64,000 nucleotides of DNA from assembly GCF_000238055.2 (NCBI RefSeq), contig NZ_KE148312.1, positions 1,794,501 through 1,858,500 of the forward strand, written 5' to 3'. Under the pieces are notes generated by a model. The model made no database searches, was not told the origin of the DNA, and worked only from the letters and a program-made list of their open reading frames with translations. Position numbers and translations under genes: made by a program. Within the stretch, counting starts at the first letter, position 1. Each line of letters opens with the position of its first letter. Shown piece after piece: positions 24,413 to 32,540 of the stretch. This DNA is from Oribacterium parvum ACB1. Lineage in GTDB: Bacteria > Bacillota > Clostridia > Lachnospirales > Lachnospiraceae.

Positions 24413-25516
24413 ATGAAAAAGAGACTGGCAATGAGCACAGCAGCAATTCTTTCTTTAGCTCTTCTTGCTTCCTGCGGCGGAAAGAAAGCTGCGGAAACGA
24501 CGGCAAAGGCTGAAGAAACAAGCACCGCACAAGAAACGGTGAAGGAAACCGAGGCGGAGTCCGAGAAGGCAAGTGTTGGCGGAAAGCTTTCCATTGTGGC
24601 GACTTCCGAGGATTACAAGAAGCTCTTTGATGAGTTCACCAAGGATACCGGAATTGAGACAGAGTTACTTTCCATGTCTTCCGGTGAGGTAATCAGTAAG
24701 CTTAAGGCGGAAGGCGGTACTCCGACTGCAGACCTTTGGTTTGGCGGCGGAATCGATGCGTTCATGAGCGCGAAGGACAACGGTTTACTCGAGAAGATAG
24801 ACCTTGATGCTGCGGATGATTTTGCAACAGGCTATATTGATCCGGACCATTACTGGTATACCAAGGGAGTTACCGTTGTAGGTTTTATCGTAAATGACGG
24901 CATTTTAAAGGAAAAGAATATCGAGGCTCCGAAGAGCTGGGATGATCTTACGAACGCTGCATATAAGGACGAAGTTCTGATGTCCAATCCTGCCGTATCC
25001 GGCACCAACTACGGTGTGGTAAATGCTCTTCTGCAGAAGAAGGGTGAAGAGGAAGGATGGAAGTATTTCACTGCTTTAAATGAGAATGTGAAGTATTACT
25101 CCAAGAGAGGCGGCGATCCCAGAGAGAAAACTTCTCAGGGAGAAGTAGCTATCGGTATTACCCCGATGGATAAGAAGACGGAAAAGCTTGCTTCCGAGCA
25201 GAACTGTTCTTTAGTTTATCCTGAGGACGGTATCCCCTATGTACCGGAGGGCGTTGCCGTATTTAAGGGTGCTGCCAATGTAGAGCAGGCAAAGGAATTC
25301 TTAAACTGGCTCTATAACAGTGAGGATCACTTAAAGGAATTGGCTGAAATTGACGGTAAGAATACCATTAAGGTCGTTCTTCCGAAGCTTTCCGGAATTG
25401 AGCTTTCCTTTGATACAGGAAAGCTTATGAAAGAAGATTTAGCCCTTTTCGGTGCACAGAGAGACAGTATTCTTGAAAAGTGGGAGACTCTTGCCGGAAG
25501 CAAGAATGAGGCTTAA
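24413..25516 (+). CDS. ABC transporter substrate-binding lipoprotein, ferric type
   Basis: A 367-residue lipoprotein. The signal MKKRLAMSTAAILSLALLASC has the lipobox LLAS-C with Cys21 to be acylated. An Ala/Glu/Thr-rich linker follows, then a periplasmic-type binding fold (LSIVATSEDYKKLFDEFTK, TADLWFGGGIDAF, MSNPAVSGTNYGVV, GITPMDKKTEK), as in the FbpA/AfuA ferric-ion group; related proteins also bind phosphonates or thiamine. RBS GAGGAGGAA is close to the ATG. Permease and ATPase genes follow on the same strand with gaps of 3 and 1 bases, so this is the first gene of a complete importer operon. Iron as cargo is inferred. Confidence 0.9.
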   Translation: MKKRLAMSTAAILSLALLASCGGKKAAETTAKAEETSTAQETVKETEAESEKASVGGKLSIVATSEDYKKLFDEFTKDTGIETELLSMSSGEVISKLKAEGGTPTADLWFGGGIDAFMSAKDNGLLEKIDLDAADDFATGYIDPDHYWYTKGVTVVGFIVNDGILKEKNIEAPKSWDDLTNAAYKDEVLMSNPAVSGTNYGVVNALLQKKGEEEGWKYFTALNENVKYYSKRGGDPREKTSQGEVAIGITPMDKKTEKLASEQNCSLVYPEDGIPYVPEGVAVFKGAANVEQAKEFLNWLYNSEDHLKELAEIDGKNTIKVVLPKLSGIELSFDTGKLMKEDLALFGAQRDSILEKWETLAGSKNEA

Positions 25517-25519
25517 TTC

Positions 25520-27211
25520 ATGATTTCCAAAAAGGAAAAGGACTTTTCTCATGATTTGGCTTTAGGATTCACGAAAAGAAGAAAGGGGGTGGCTTTGTCC
25601 ACCCTTTTTTTCTGTATCTTTCTTTTTTTTCTGCTGATTCCTCTTTTTCTCTTTATTCTTTATCCGATTGCCCTCTTATTTCTTCGGGCATTTCAGGGAG
25701 GGGATAGCCTTTCCCTCTTTGCCGGTATTTTAAAAAAATACCGTTATGCTTTTTGGAACAGTATGGAAAGCTCCTTTTTATCCGCTTTTATTTCGACGAT
25801 AATGGCTTTTATTCTGGCCTATGGGATAGTACAGCTAAAGGGTTGGAAGCAAAAATTCTGCATGATGATTTTATCGATGAGCCTTGTTTCCCCTCCCTTT
25901 ATTTCCTCCCTCTCCTTTATCAGCTTGTACGGAAGAAGGGGTATTATTAGCTACAGGCTTCTAGGACTAAGCCTCGATCCCTATAACAAGTACGGTGTCA
26001 TCGGAATGCAGAGTCTGCATTTTACCTGCTTAAACATTCTTTTTTTTCTGCATGCCCTTCGTTCCATGGACGGAAAGCTCCTCTATAGCGGACGAGACCT
26101 TGGTGCAAATCCTTTATCCATTATGAAGGATATTGTGCTCCCCTTACTGCGTCCTGCTTTTTTGGCCAGCTTTTTTTTGAGTTTCCTTAGGGCTCTTTCC
26201 GACTTTGGAACTCCGATTATTATTGGGGGAAGATACAGTACGCTTGCAAGTGAAATCTATCTACAGATTATCGGCTATTCCGATTTTCAAAAGACGGCAG
26301 CCATGAATATACTGCTGCTTTTTCCGGCGTTTCTTTCTTTCCTTCTTTACCGTTTTGCTATTGAAGAAAGTGAGAAGCGTAATAAGGGGCAGAAAGGAAA
26401 GATTCCGCCTCGTTTTCCGGAAAATGCCGGTATCAGAGTAGTGCTTAAGCTTTCTTTACTTCTCTTTTTCCTTTTTCAAATCCTGCAATATCTTTGTATT
26501 TTTCTCTATGGATTTCTTCGTTTTGAAAAGGGACAAATGCGCTTTACTTTAGAGAATATGGGGGAGCTCTTTTCCTACAATCTTTCTACTCTGTTTTTAA
26601 CTCTTTTCTTATCTCTTGTGACTGGTTTCGTTGGCAGCTTCTTTGCCTTTGTGCTTTCCTATATTGTAGAAAGAAAGCTTCCTATCGGAAGAAAAATTCC
26701 GGATTTTATTCTTTCCCTGCCTTATCTTTTACCCGGAACCTGCTTTGGACTTGCCTATATTTTGGCCTTTAATAAGCCACCTCTAAGACTTACCGGTACG
26801 GTTTGGATTATTCTTTTTTGTATGATTTTCCGTCAGCTTCCGCTTGGCAGCCGCATGGCGAGTACAGCACTGAGTAATTTACCGAAGGACCTGGAGATGG
26901 CGGGGAGAGACCTCGGAGGGAATCCTTTTAAAGTTTTTACGGAAATTATTTTTCCCTTGCTCCTGCCTAGTTTCCTATCCTCTGTTTATAATCAGTTTAC
27001 ACAGAGCTTAACAACGATGGGAGCGGTAATCTTTTTGATTAGCGCAAAGTATAAGGTGCTGGTTTATACTTTATTTGATGCCGTAAACCGTGGGAATTAC
27101 AATGTAGCGTCCTTGATTTCCGGGATTATGATTCTTCTTTCTTTGGCGTTTTATCTTTTTTTGGAGGGAAGTAGAGTACTATATCGGAAAAAACTGTTTG
27201 AGGAGTTATAA
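25520..27211 (+). CDS. ABC transporter permease with two fused MetI modules
   Basis: A 563-residue inner-membrane protein with about twelve hydrophobic segments. Two binding-protein-dependent permease modules are fused, each with an EAA loop: GRDLGANPLSIMKDIVLPLL in the first half and GRDLGGNPFKVFTEIIFPLL in the second. This arrangement is typical of FbpB/AfuB ferric permeases. The N-terminus has a basic, phenylalanine- and leucine-rich first helix. It starts three bases after the binding-protein gene and is followed by the ATPase gene after one base. Confidence 0.92.
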   Translation: MISKKEKDFSHDLALGFTKRRKGVALSTLFFCIFLFFLLIPLFLFILYPIALLFLRAFQGGDSLSLFAGILKKYRYAFWNSMESSFLSAFISTIMAFILAYGIVQLKGWKQKFCMMILSMSLVSPPFISSLSFISLYGRRGIISYRLLGLSLDPYNKYGVIGMQSLHFTCLNILFFLHALRSMDGKLLYSGRDLGANPLSIMKDIVLPLLRPAFLASFFLSFLRALSDFGTPIIIGGRYSTLASEIYLQIIGYSDFQKTAAMNILLLFPAFLSFLLYRFAIEESEKRNKGQKGKIPPRFPENAGIRVVLKLSLLLFFLFQILQYLCIFLYGFLRFEKGQMRFTLENMGELFSYNLSTLFLTLFLSLVTGFVGSFFAFVLSYIVERKLPIGRKIPDFILSLPYLLPGTCFGLAYILAFNKPPLRLTGTVWIILFCMIFRQLPLGSRMASTALSNLPKDLEMAGRDLGGNPFKVFTEIIFPLLLPSFLSSVYNQFTQSLTTMGAVIFLISAKYKVLVYTLFDAVNRGNYNVASLISGIMILLSLAFYLFLEGSRVLYRKKLFEEL

Positions 27212-27212
27212 A

Positions 27213-28217
27213 ATGGAAGAGAAATGGATTGCCAAGCTGGAAAATATTTCCCTACGCTATGATAAAAAAGAGCCCAATATTTTGGAGGATTTCACTCTGG
27301 GAATTAAGGAGTCGGAAATCTTTTGTCTTCTTGGCGAATCGGGCTGTGGAAAAACCACTTGCTTGCAGGTATTCGGCGGTTTTTTACGTCCGGATAAAGG
27401 AAGAGTGTTAATTCAAGGAGAGGAATATACCGATTTGCCTCCGGAAAAACGACCTGTGGCAACGGTGTTTCAGTCTTATGCCCTTTTTCCGCACATGTCT
27501 GTTCTTGCCAATGTTTCCTACGGACTAAAGCAAAAGGGAATAAGTCGAGTAGAGAGAGAAGAGCTTGCCGGAAAGTATCTGGATATGGTCGGGCTTTCCG
27601 CCTTTCGGAAAAGAGCGGTAACGGAACTTAGCGGGGGACAACAGCAAAGAGTAGCTCTTGCCAGGTCGCTTGCGATTGAACCTAAGCTCCTACTTCTGGA
27701 TGAGCCTCTCAGCAATCTGGATGCGGGCTTGCGACTTCGCATCCGGGATGAATTAAAAAGACTGCAAAAAAGTCTGGGACTTTCCATGCTCTTTGTTACC
27801 CATGATCAGGAGGAGGCTATGGGGCTTTCCAATCGCATCGGGATTATGGAAAAGGGGAAAATACTGCAAATCGGAAGCGGGGAGGAGCTTTATCGAAGAC
27901 CGGTAAACGACTATGTCCGCGACTTTTTCGGAGAAAGTACAAGGATTATCGTGGACGGGAAGAGCTATGCCTTAAGACCGGAAGAGTGGGGAATGGAAAA
28001 TGAAAAGGGAAGAGTGGAGTCTCTATCCGGAGTACGAGGGAAAGAGGAGACTCGGATTGTTCTTAATGGAGAAGTGGTTTCTGCCCAATTTCTTGCTATA
28101 ATGAAGCAGTATATAGTGAAATGGGAGGGGCAGGAAATTAAGGTGAAGCTTTCCTCTTTGGCACCATTCTCCGAGGGAGAGAAGGTTGATTTGTTTTTCT
28201 ATCGAATGGAGAGCTAA
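27213..28217 (+). CDS. ABC transporter ATPase, FbpC/PotA type
   Basis: A 334-residue ATPase. Walker A GESGCGKTT, the Q-loop VFQSYALFPHMSV, signature LSGGQQQRVALARSLA, Walker B LLLLDEPLSNLD and the H-loop FVTHDQEEA are all present. The C-terminal 100 residues resemble a TOBE-type regulatory domain. ATG at 27213 is used because AGGAG lies at the right distance; an in-frame codon 15 bases earlier overlaps the permease. The 3' end of the gene is the first copy of a tandem repeat array that continues past the stop. Confidence 0.93.
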   Translation: MEEKWIAKLENISLRYDKKEPNILEDFTLGIKESEIFCLLGESGCGKTTCLQVFGGFLRPDKGRVLIQGEEYTDLPPEKRPVATVFQSYALFPHMSVLANVSYGLKQKGISRVEREELAGKYLDMVGLSAFRKRAVTELSGGQQQRVALARSLAIEPKLLLLDEPLSNLDAGLRLRIRDELKRLQKSLGLSMLFVTHDQEEAMGLSNRIGIMEKGKILQIGSGEELYRRPVNDYVRDFFGESTRIIVDGKSYALRPEEWGMENEKGRVESLSGVRGKEETRIVLNGEVVSAQFLAIMKQYIVKWEGQEIKVKLSSLAPFSEGEKVDLFFYRMES

Positions 28218-28322
28218 TTTATTTTTCTATTAAACGGAGAGCTAAATTGTTTTTTTATCAAAATGGAACTCTATTTACTTTTTATCAAAATGGAACTCTA
28301 TCTACTATTTTTAAAACTGAGC
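28194..28322 (+). repeat. Tandem repeat array growing out of the ATPase gene
   Basis: About four and a half copies of a 27-29 base unit (28194, 28222, 28250, 28279 and a partial one from 28306). The first copy is the last eight codons of the ATPase gene plus its stop (TTTTTCTATCGAATGGAGAG...). Later copies drift: copies 3 and 4 share TTTTTATCAAAATGGAACTC. The array ends just before the ribosome binding site of the next gene. Confidence 0.8.
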
Positions 28323-28355
28323 GGTCATGCTCTTTATCGGAAAACGGAGGCGTAA

Positions 28356-29495
28356 ATGATTTATCTGGATAATGCCGCAACGAGTCAAAAGAAGCCGCAG
28401 GCAGTCTATGATGCGGTGCTCTATGCCATGGGAAATATGGGAAATGCCGGTCGCTCTTCTTACGGCGCATCTCATAGCTCCTCAAAGACCGTATTTGAGA
28501 CAAGAACTCTGCTTACTGCGTTTTTTCATGGAAATAAGGCTTCGAATTGCATTTTCACAAAAAACTCTACAGAGAGCTTAAATATTGCGATTCAGGGGAG
28601 TTTAGCGGCGGGCGACCATGTTATCACAACGGTAATGGAACATAATTCCGTCCTTCGCCCTCTTTATGCCATGGAAAAAAGAGGGGTGGAGCTTTCTTAC
28701 CTTTCTTACAGCGAAGAAAGAGGCTTGCATTATGAAGAGCTGGATACTTTGCTACAAAAGAATACCAAGGCCTTGATTTGTACACATGCGTCCAATCTGA
28801 CCGGGGATATGGTGGATTTAGAGAGAATGGGAGCGTTTGCAAAGAAGCATGGACTTCTTTTTATTGTAGATGCCTCTCAGACTGCAGGAGTGTATGAAAT
28901 AGACTGCGAAAAGTGGGGAATTTCCGTACTCTGCTTTACGGGGCATAAGTCTTTACTCGGACCGCAGGGAACGGGGGGGATGATTATCGCGGAAGAGGTT
29001 TCTCTCGCTCCGCTTTCCTATGGCGGAACCGGGGTGGAAACGTATAATCATGATATGCCTAAGGAAAATCCGAACCACCTTGAAGCGGGAACCTTAAATG
29101 CGCACGGTATTGCAGGGCTTCACGCCGGTGTGGAATACATTAAAGAATACGGTATGGAGAAGATTCGGGAACAGGAGCTTTTTCTTATGCGGAAAATGTA
29201 TGATGCTGTGAAGGGGCTTCCGGGAATCCGTATTTACGGTGACTTTTCGGTGAAGGAGCGCTGTCCTGTTTTAAGCTTAAATCTTTATGATTATGATTCG
29301 GGAGCAGTCAGTGATGAGCTTTTTACTCGCTTTAACATTGCTACAAGACCGGGAGGGCATTGCGCGCCTCTTATGCATAAGGCATTAAACAATGTGGAGC
29401 AAGGCTCTGTGCGCTTCAGCTTTTCCCATTTTAATACGGAAGAGGAAGTGGATAAAGCAATAGAAGCTATCCGGATTCTTTCAGAAGAAGGCTGA
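28356..29495 (+). CDS. Class V aminotransferase / cysteine desulfurase-like protein
   Basis: A 379-residue PLP enzyme. The start MIYLDNAATSQKKP, the PLP lysine in FTGHKSLLGPQGTGG and the catalytic cysteine in TRPGGHCAPLMHKAL match the cysteine desulfurase family proteins (related to SufS/CsdB) found in clostridial selenium loci. It would release sulfur or selenium from cysteine or selenocysteine as a persulfide or perselenide. YedF, DUF3343, tRNA-Sec and selD follow, so supplying selenium to SelD is the likely task; this is inference from context. RBS CGGAGG precedes the ATG. Confidence 0.9.
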   Translation: MIYLDNAATSQKKPQAVYDAVLYAMGNMGNAGRSSYGASHSSSKTVFETRTLLTAFFHGNKASNCIFTKNSTESLNIAIQGSLAAGDHVITTVMEHNSVLRPLYAMEKRGVELSYLSYSEERGLHYEELDTLLQKNTKALICTHASNLTGDMVDLERMGAFAKKHGLLFIVDASQTAGVYEIDCEKWGISVLCFTGHKSLLGPQGTGGMIIAEEVSLAPLSYGGTGVETYNHDMPKENPNHLEAGTLNAHGIAGLHAGVEYIKEYGMEKIREQELFLMRKMYDAVKGLPGIRIYGDFSVKERCPVLSLNLYDYDSGAVSDELFTRFNIATRPGGHCAPLMHKALNNVEQGSVRFSFSHFNTEEEVDKAIEAIRILSEEG

Positions 29496-29756
29496 CCATT
29501 TCGATTTAGATCAAGGCGGGATAACTGTGGAAAGCCAAGAGAGTTAAGGCAGGCAAGCTTGAAAAAGAGAAATAAAACGAAAAACAGCTAGATGACCAAA
29601 TATATAAGCAAATAAATAAGAAAATGTATTCATAGAAGATAGAAATAAAAGGGCTTGTTTATTTAATTTTTACATTAGACAAGGATTACAAAAATGGCTA
29701 TAGTTTTATAGGATTTACCTGAATTTTAGTTTTTATCTTTTTGAGAGGAGAAGCAA

Positions 29757-30341
29757 ATGAATAAGAAACTGGATTGTATGGGAATGGCTTGTCCGCTTCC
29801 TGTTGTAGAAGCAAAGAAGGCAATTGAGGAAATGCAGGAAGACGGTATTTTGGAGATTGAGGTGGATAATCAGACTTGTGTGGAAAATCTTCGCCGCTTG
29901 GCAGGAAAATATGATTTTACGGTAGCCAATGAAAGTCTTTCCGATACCCATTTTCTTGTAAAAATGGAAGTCAAGAAAGAGCATGCATTGAAAGGAAAGA
30001 AGGAAGGAACTTGTACTGTGGTATTTTCTTCCGATAAGATGGGCGAAGGAGAGGAAGAACTGGGAAAGACCTTGATTAAATCCTTTGTTTTTGCCTTAAG
30101 CAATGTAGATCCTCTTCCGACCGCTATGGTTTTCTATAATAGAGGGGCTTTCCTTACTTCCGAGGATTCTCCGGTTCTTTCCGACCTAAAGAACTTAGAG
30201 AAGGCGGGGGTAAAGATTATGACCTGTGGACTTTGTGCAGATTATTACAAGATAAAGGAGAAGCTGGGAGTCGGTATCATTTCCAATATGTATGAAATTG
30301 TAGATACACAGATGCAGTCCCAGAAGATTATTAAGCCGTAA
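29757..30341 (+). CDS. yedF: YedF family sulfurtransferase-like selenium metabolism protein
   Basis: A 194-residue two-domain protein. Residues 1-75 are a TusA-like domain with the CPxP-type active site GMACPLPV; the remainder is a DsrE-like domain with FVFALSNVDPLPTAMVFYNRGAFL and a conserved ITCGLC-like motif (MTCGLCADYY). This architecture is the one named YedF in selenium-utilising bacteria; it is thought to carry reduced sulfur or selenium, but the reaction is unproven. The stop and the start of the next gene overlap in TAATG, so the two are translationally coupled. Confidence 0.92.
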   Translation: MNKKLDCMGMACPLPVVEAKKAIEEMQEDGILEIEVDNQTCVENLRRLAGKYDFTVANESLSDTHFLVKMEVKKEHALKGKKEGTCTVVFSSDKMGEGEEELGKTLIKSFVFALSNVDPLPTAMVFYNRGAFLTSEDSPVLSDLKNLEKAGVKIMTCGLCADYYKIKEKLGVGIISNMYEIVDTQMQSQKIIKP

Positions 30342-30577
30342 TGAGAGAGAAGAAATTACAATGTATACTCAGCTTTAAAAATACCGTAGATGCTTTGGAG
30401 ATGGAGCAGATAGGAAAAAAAAGAGAACTTTCGGGACGACTCATTCCTCTTCCTTCCGTGATTTCCGCAGGCTGCGGGCTGGCATGGACTACGGAACCGG
30501 AGAATAAGGACTTAACGCTTTCCGTGTTAAAAGAAGAGGGTCTTAAGCCGGCATCCGTTCACGAGATTGTTTTTTAG
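30341..30577 (+). CDS. DUF3343 small protein, putative Se/S carrier
   Basis: A 78-residue protein that starts on the last base of the yedF stop (TAATG). It belongs to the DUF3343 group by its size, the opening LQCILSFKNTVDALEME and the central block GRLIPLPSVISAGCGLAW, in which the cysteine is conserved. Such proteins recur next to yedF and selD in clostridia and are proposed to deliver chalcogen; no reaction is established. There is no signal sequence. Confidence 0.85.
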   Translation: MREKKLQCILSFKNTVDALEMEQIGKKRELSGRLIPLPSVISAGCGLAWTTEPENKDLTLSVLKEEGLKPASVHEIVF

Positions 30578-30759
30578 CGATTCATGCAGATAGTTTTTAC
30601 CGGTTATCGTTCTCTATGCTTCTATTCATGCTGGGTATTTGTACATAAGATATAATGATATGCTGAGTATTGTATATAAGACGTGGGATAGCTTATTTTG
30701 AAATCCGATGAAGTTTGACAGTTCTTTTTTACTGTGTTATTATCATACCCGTTCGCTTT

Positions 30760-30857
30760 GGAGGTGGATAGGTACCTGGTGAGCCTCCTGGTCTTCAAAA
30801 CCAGTGTTGGGCGCGTAGAGCGTCCTAGGTGAGTTCGATTCTCACACGCCTTCGCCA
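30760..30857 (+). tRNA. selC: tRNA-Sec (anticodon TCA)
   Basis: A 98-base tRNA including encoded CCA (30855-30857). The anticodon arm CTGGT-CTTCAAA-ACCAG presents TCA (30795-30797), which reads UGA. The variable arm is long (GGGCGC / GCGTCC), the T-arm is GTGAG-TTCGATT-CTCAC, and the acceptor is extended: GGAGGTGG against ACGCCTTC gives seven pairs, two of them G-U, and a G-A mismatch at position 8. The size and arm lengths mark it as selenocysteine tRNA. It lies between the yedF pair and selD. Confidence 0.95.
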
Positions 30858-30881
30858 AAGATTCCGGTATAAACCGTTATG

Positions 30882-30908
30882 AAAGCTGTCCTTTTGGGCA
30901 GCTTTTTT
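30882..30908 (+). terminator. Terminator after tRNA-Sec
   Basis: Stem AAAGCTGTCC (30882-30891) / GGGCAGCTTT (30896-30905) with a TTTT loop and six T. Confidence 0.85.
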
Positions 30909-30966
30909 ATATTCAGATTTCTTCGCTGTAATGAAGGAAATTTTCCAATAATGAATTGAGGTCGAC

Positions 30967-32232
30967 ATGAAAATATTAAGTATTCTGGCGCAAAAGCCGA
31001 GCAGTACCGGTTCGGGGATTTATCTCACGGAAGTACTGAAAAGCTTCCGGAAAATGGGGGAAGAGCAGGCCGTAGTCTATGGCATAACAAAAGAAGATAA
31101 GGTTCCGGAATTTTCGGGGGTGAAGGCTTATCCGGTATATTACGAGTCCACGGATCTGCCCTTTCCGGTTCTCGGAATGAGTGATGAAATGCCTTACCGG
31201 AGCACTAGATACAGAGATTTAACGGAAGAAATGCTCGAGGCTTTTCGTTTGGCTTTTTTAAAGAGAGTTCGGGAAGCGGTACAGGAATTTCAACCCGATC
31301 TCGTGCTCTGTCATCACCTTTATCTTCTCACGGCCTTGGTTCGAGAAGCTTTTCCGGGTCTTACTATATACGGTTTTTGTCATAATACGGATCTTCGACA
31401 GATGGAAAAGCATGGTCTAAAAAGAGAATTTATTCGGGAGAATATTCGTAAGCTTGATCGAATTTTCACGCCTAAAGAGGCGCAGAAAAAAGAGGTAATT
31501 CGTGTTTACGGAGTAGAACCTGATAAAATAAGAAACATTGCCATAGGTTATAATGCCGAACGCTTTAAACTTCCGAAGGAAGATATTATCTATAGAGAGG
31601 GAATTCCGAGAAGGAGAACGGTCCGTCTTCCGAATGGAGAAATACTGGAAAAAGGAGAGGCTTTGGATCTTCTTTTTGCCGGAAAGCTGGGAGAGAAGAA
31701 AGGAGTATTTTCCCTACTTCGTGCCGTAGAATCCCTTTTTCATGAGGAAAAAGAAAAGAGCTCTTTACGACTTTTTTTGGCAGGAGATAACGGAAATCTT
31801 ACGGAAAAAGAAGCCGTGTATCGCTTGGCTGAAAGCTGTTCGTATCCGATCCATTTTCTTGGAAGACTGGAACAGGAAGAACTTGTGAAATTCTATCAGT
31901 TTTCGGATATTTTTACCTTGCCGAGTTTTTTTGATGCGGTACCTCTCACAGTTTTGGAAGCGCTTGCCTGCGGGAATAAGGTGGTGCTTACCGCTTTGGA
32001 AGGCTTAGAGGACTTCTTTATAGAGAATACTCCGGCCTCTCCCGTATTTTTTGTACAGCTTCCTAAAATGCAGAATCAGGATGAAATGAAAAAAGAAGAT
32101 ATGGCTGCTTTTGAAACAAAATTAAAGGAAAGCATAAGGAAGGCTACGGAATATACTTATAAAAACATGGTATCCATTTCCTTCTTGTCTTGGGATGCAA
32201 TTTGTAAAAATATTTTAGACTGTAAAGATTGA
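30967..32232 (+). CDS. Family 4 glycosyltransferase inside the selenium locus
   Basis: A 421-residue GT-B fold enzyme. The N-terminal MKILSILAQKPSSTGSGIYLTEVL is the acceptor-side Rossmann start, and the C-terminal half has the donor-binding motifs LFAGKLGEKKGVFSLLRAV and PSFFDAVPLTVLEALACGNKVV, the EX7E region typical of GT4, with Asp in place of the first Glu. No signal peptide or membrane helix. It stands between tRNA-Sec and selD on the same strand. GAGG is six bases upstream of the ATG. Donor and acceptor are unknown; a role in selenium chemistry is only suggested by position. Confidence 0.85.
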   Translation: MKILSILAQKPSSTGSGIYLTEVLKSFRKMGEEQAVVYGITKEDKVPEFSGVKAYPVYYESTDLPFPVLGMSDEMPYRSTRYRDLTEEMLEAFRLAFLKRVREAVQEFQPDLVLCHHLYLLTALVREAFPGLTIYGFCHNTDLRQMEKHGLKREFIRENIRKLDRIFTPKEAQKKEVIRVYGVEPDKIRNIAIGYNAERFKLPKEDIIYREGIPRRRTVRLPNGEILEKGEALDLLFAGKLGEKKGVFSLLRAVESLFHEEKEKSSLRLFLAGDNGNLTEKEAVYRLAESCSYPIHFLGRLEQEELVKFYQFSDIFTLPSFFDAVPLTVLEALACGNKVVLTALEGLEDFFIENTPASPVFFVQLPKMQNQDEMKKEDMAAFETKLKESIRKATEYTYKNMVSISFLSWDAICKNILDCKD

Positions 32233-32329
32233 GTGAAATTATTTTTCTTAAAAAAATAGTTTTTCCTTTTCGGTTTCGGAAGGAATACTGTTCTTTTTTA
32301 CAAAATAAGTCGTACAATAAGACATGATG

Positions 32330-32357
32330 TTGACTTTTTTTATTAGAAAAGTACAAT
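32330..32357 (+). promoter_or_regulatory. Promoter of selD
   Basis: TTGACT (32330-32335), a 16-base spacer, TACAAT (32352-32357). It is the best promoter in the 308-base gap between the glycosyltransferase and selD. The rest of that gap is AT-rich; the word GTACAATA recurs at about 32312, 32351 and 32484. Confidence 0.65.
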
Positions 32358-32540
32358 AGTTATTTGAAAAAGAAATAAGTGAAAAGGATTATTTTCTTAA
32401 CTTTTTTCTTCATTCATAATGACTCTAATGTATCATGCTGCGATTTCTAAAAGAGACTCGAAATTAGGCATATCTTCCACGCAGTACAATAAAAGAGAAC
32501 TGTAGAGCTATTTTTTTCAATAATCAGTAAGGGAGAAATA

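Noticed and set aside
29496-29600. Possible UGA readthrough after the desulfurase-like gene: the frame stays open for about 32 codons after its TGA stop.
   Set aside because: The upstream protein is complete at the usual length, the extra stretch is low complexity and basic, and no stable hairpin follows the TGA.
32233-32540. A possible riboswitch upstream of selD.
   Set aside because: The gap is AT-rich with a normal promoter; I found no conserved core or stable multi-branched fold.
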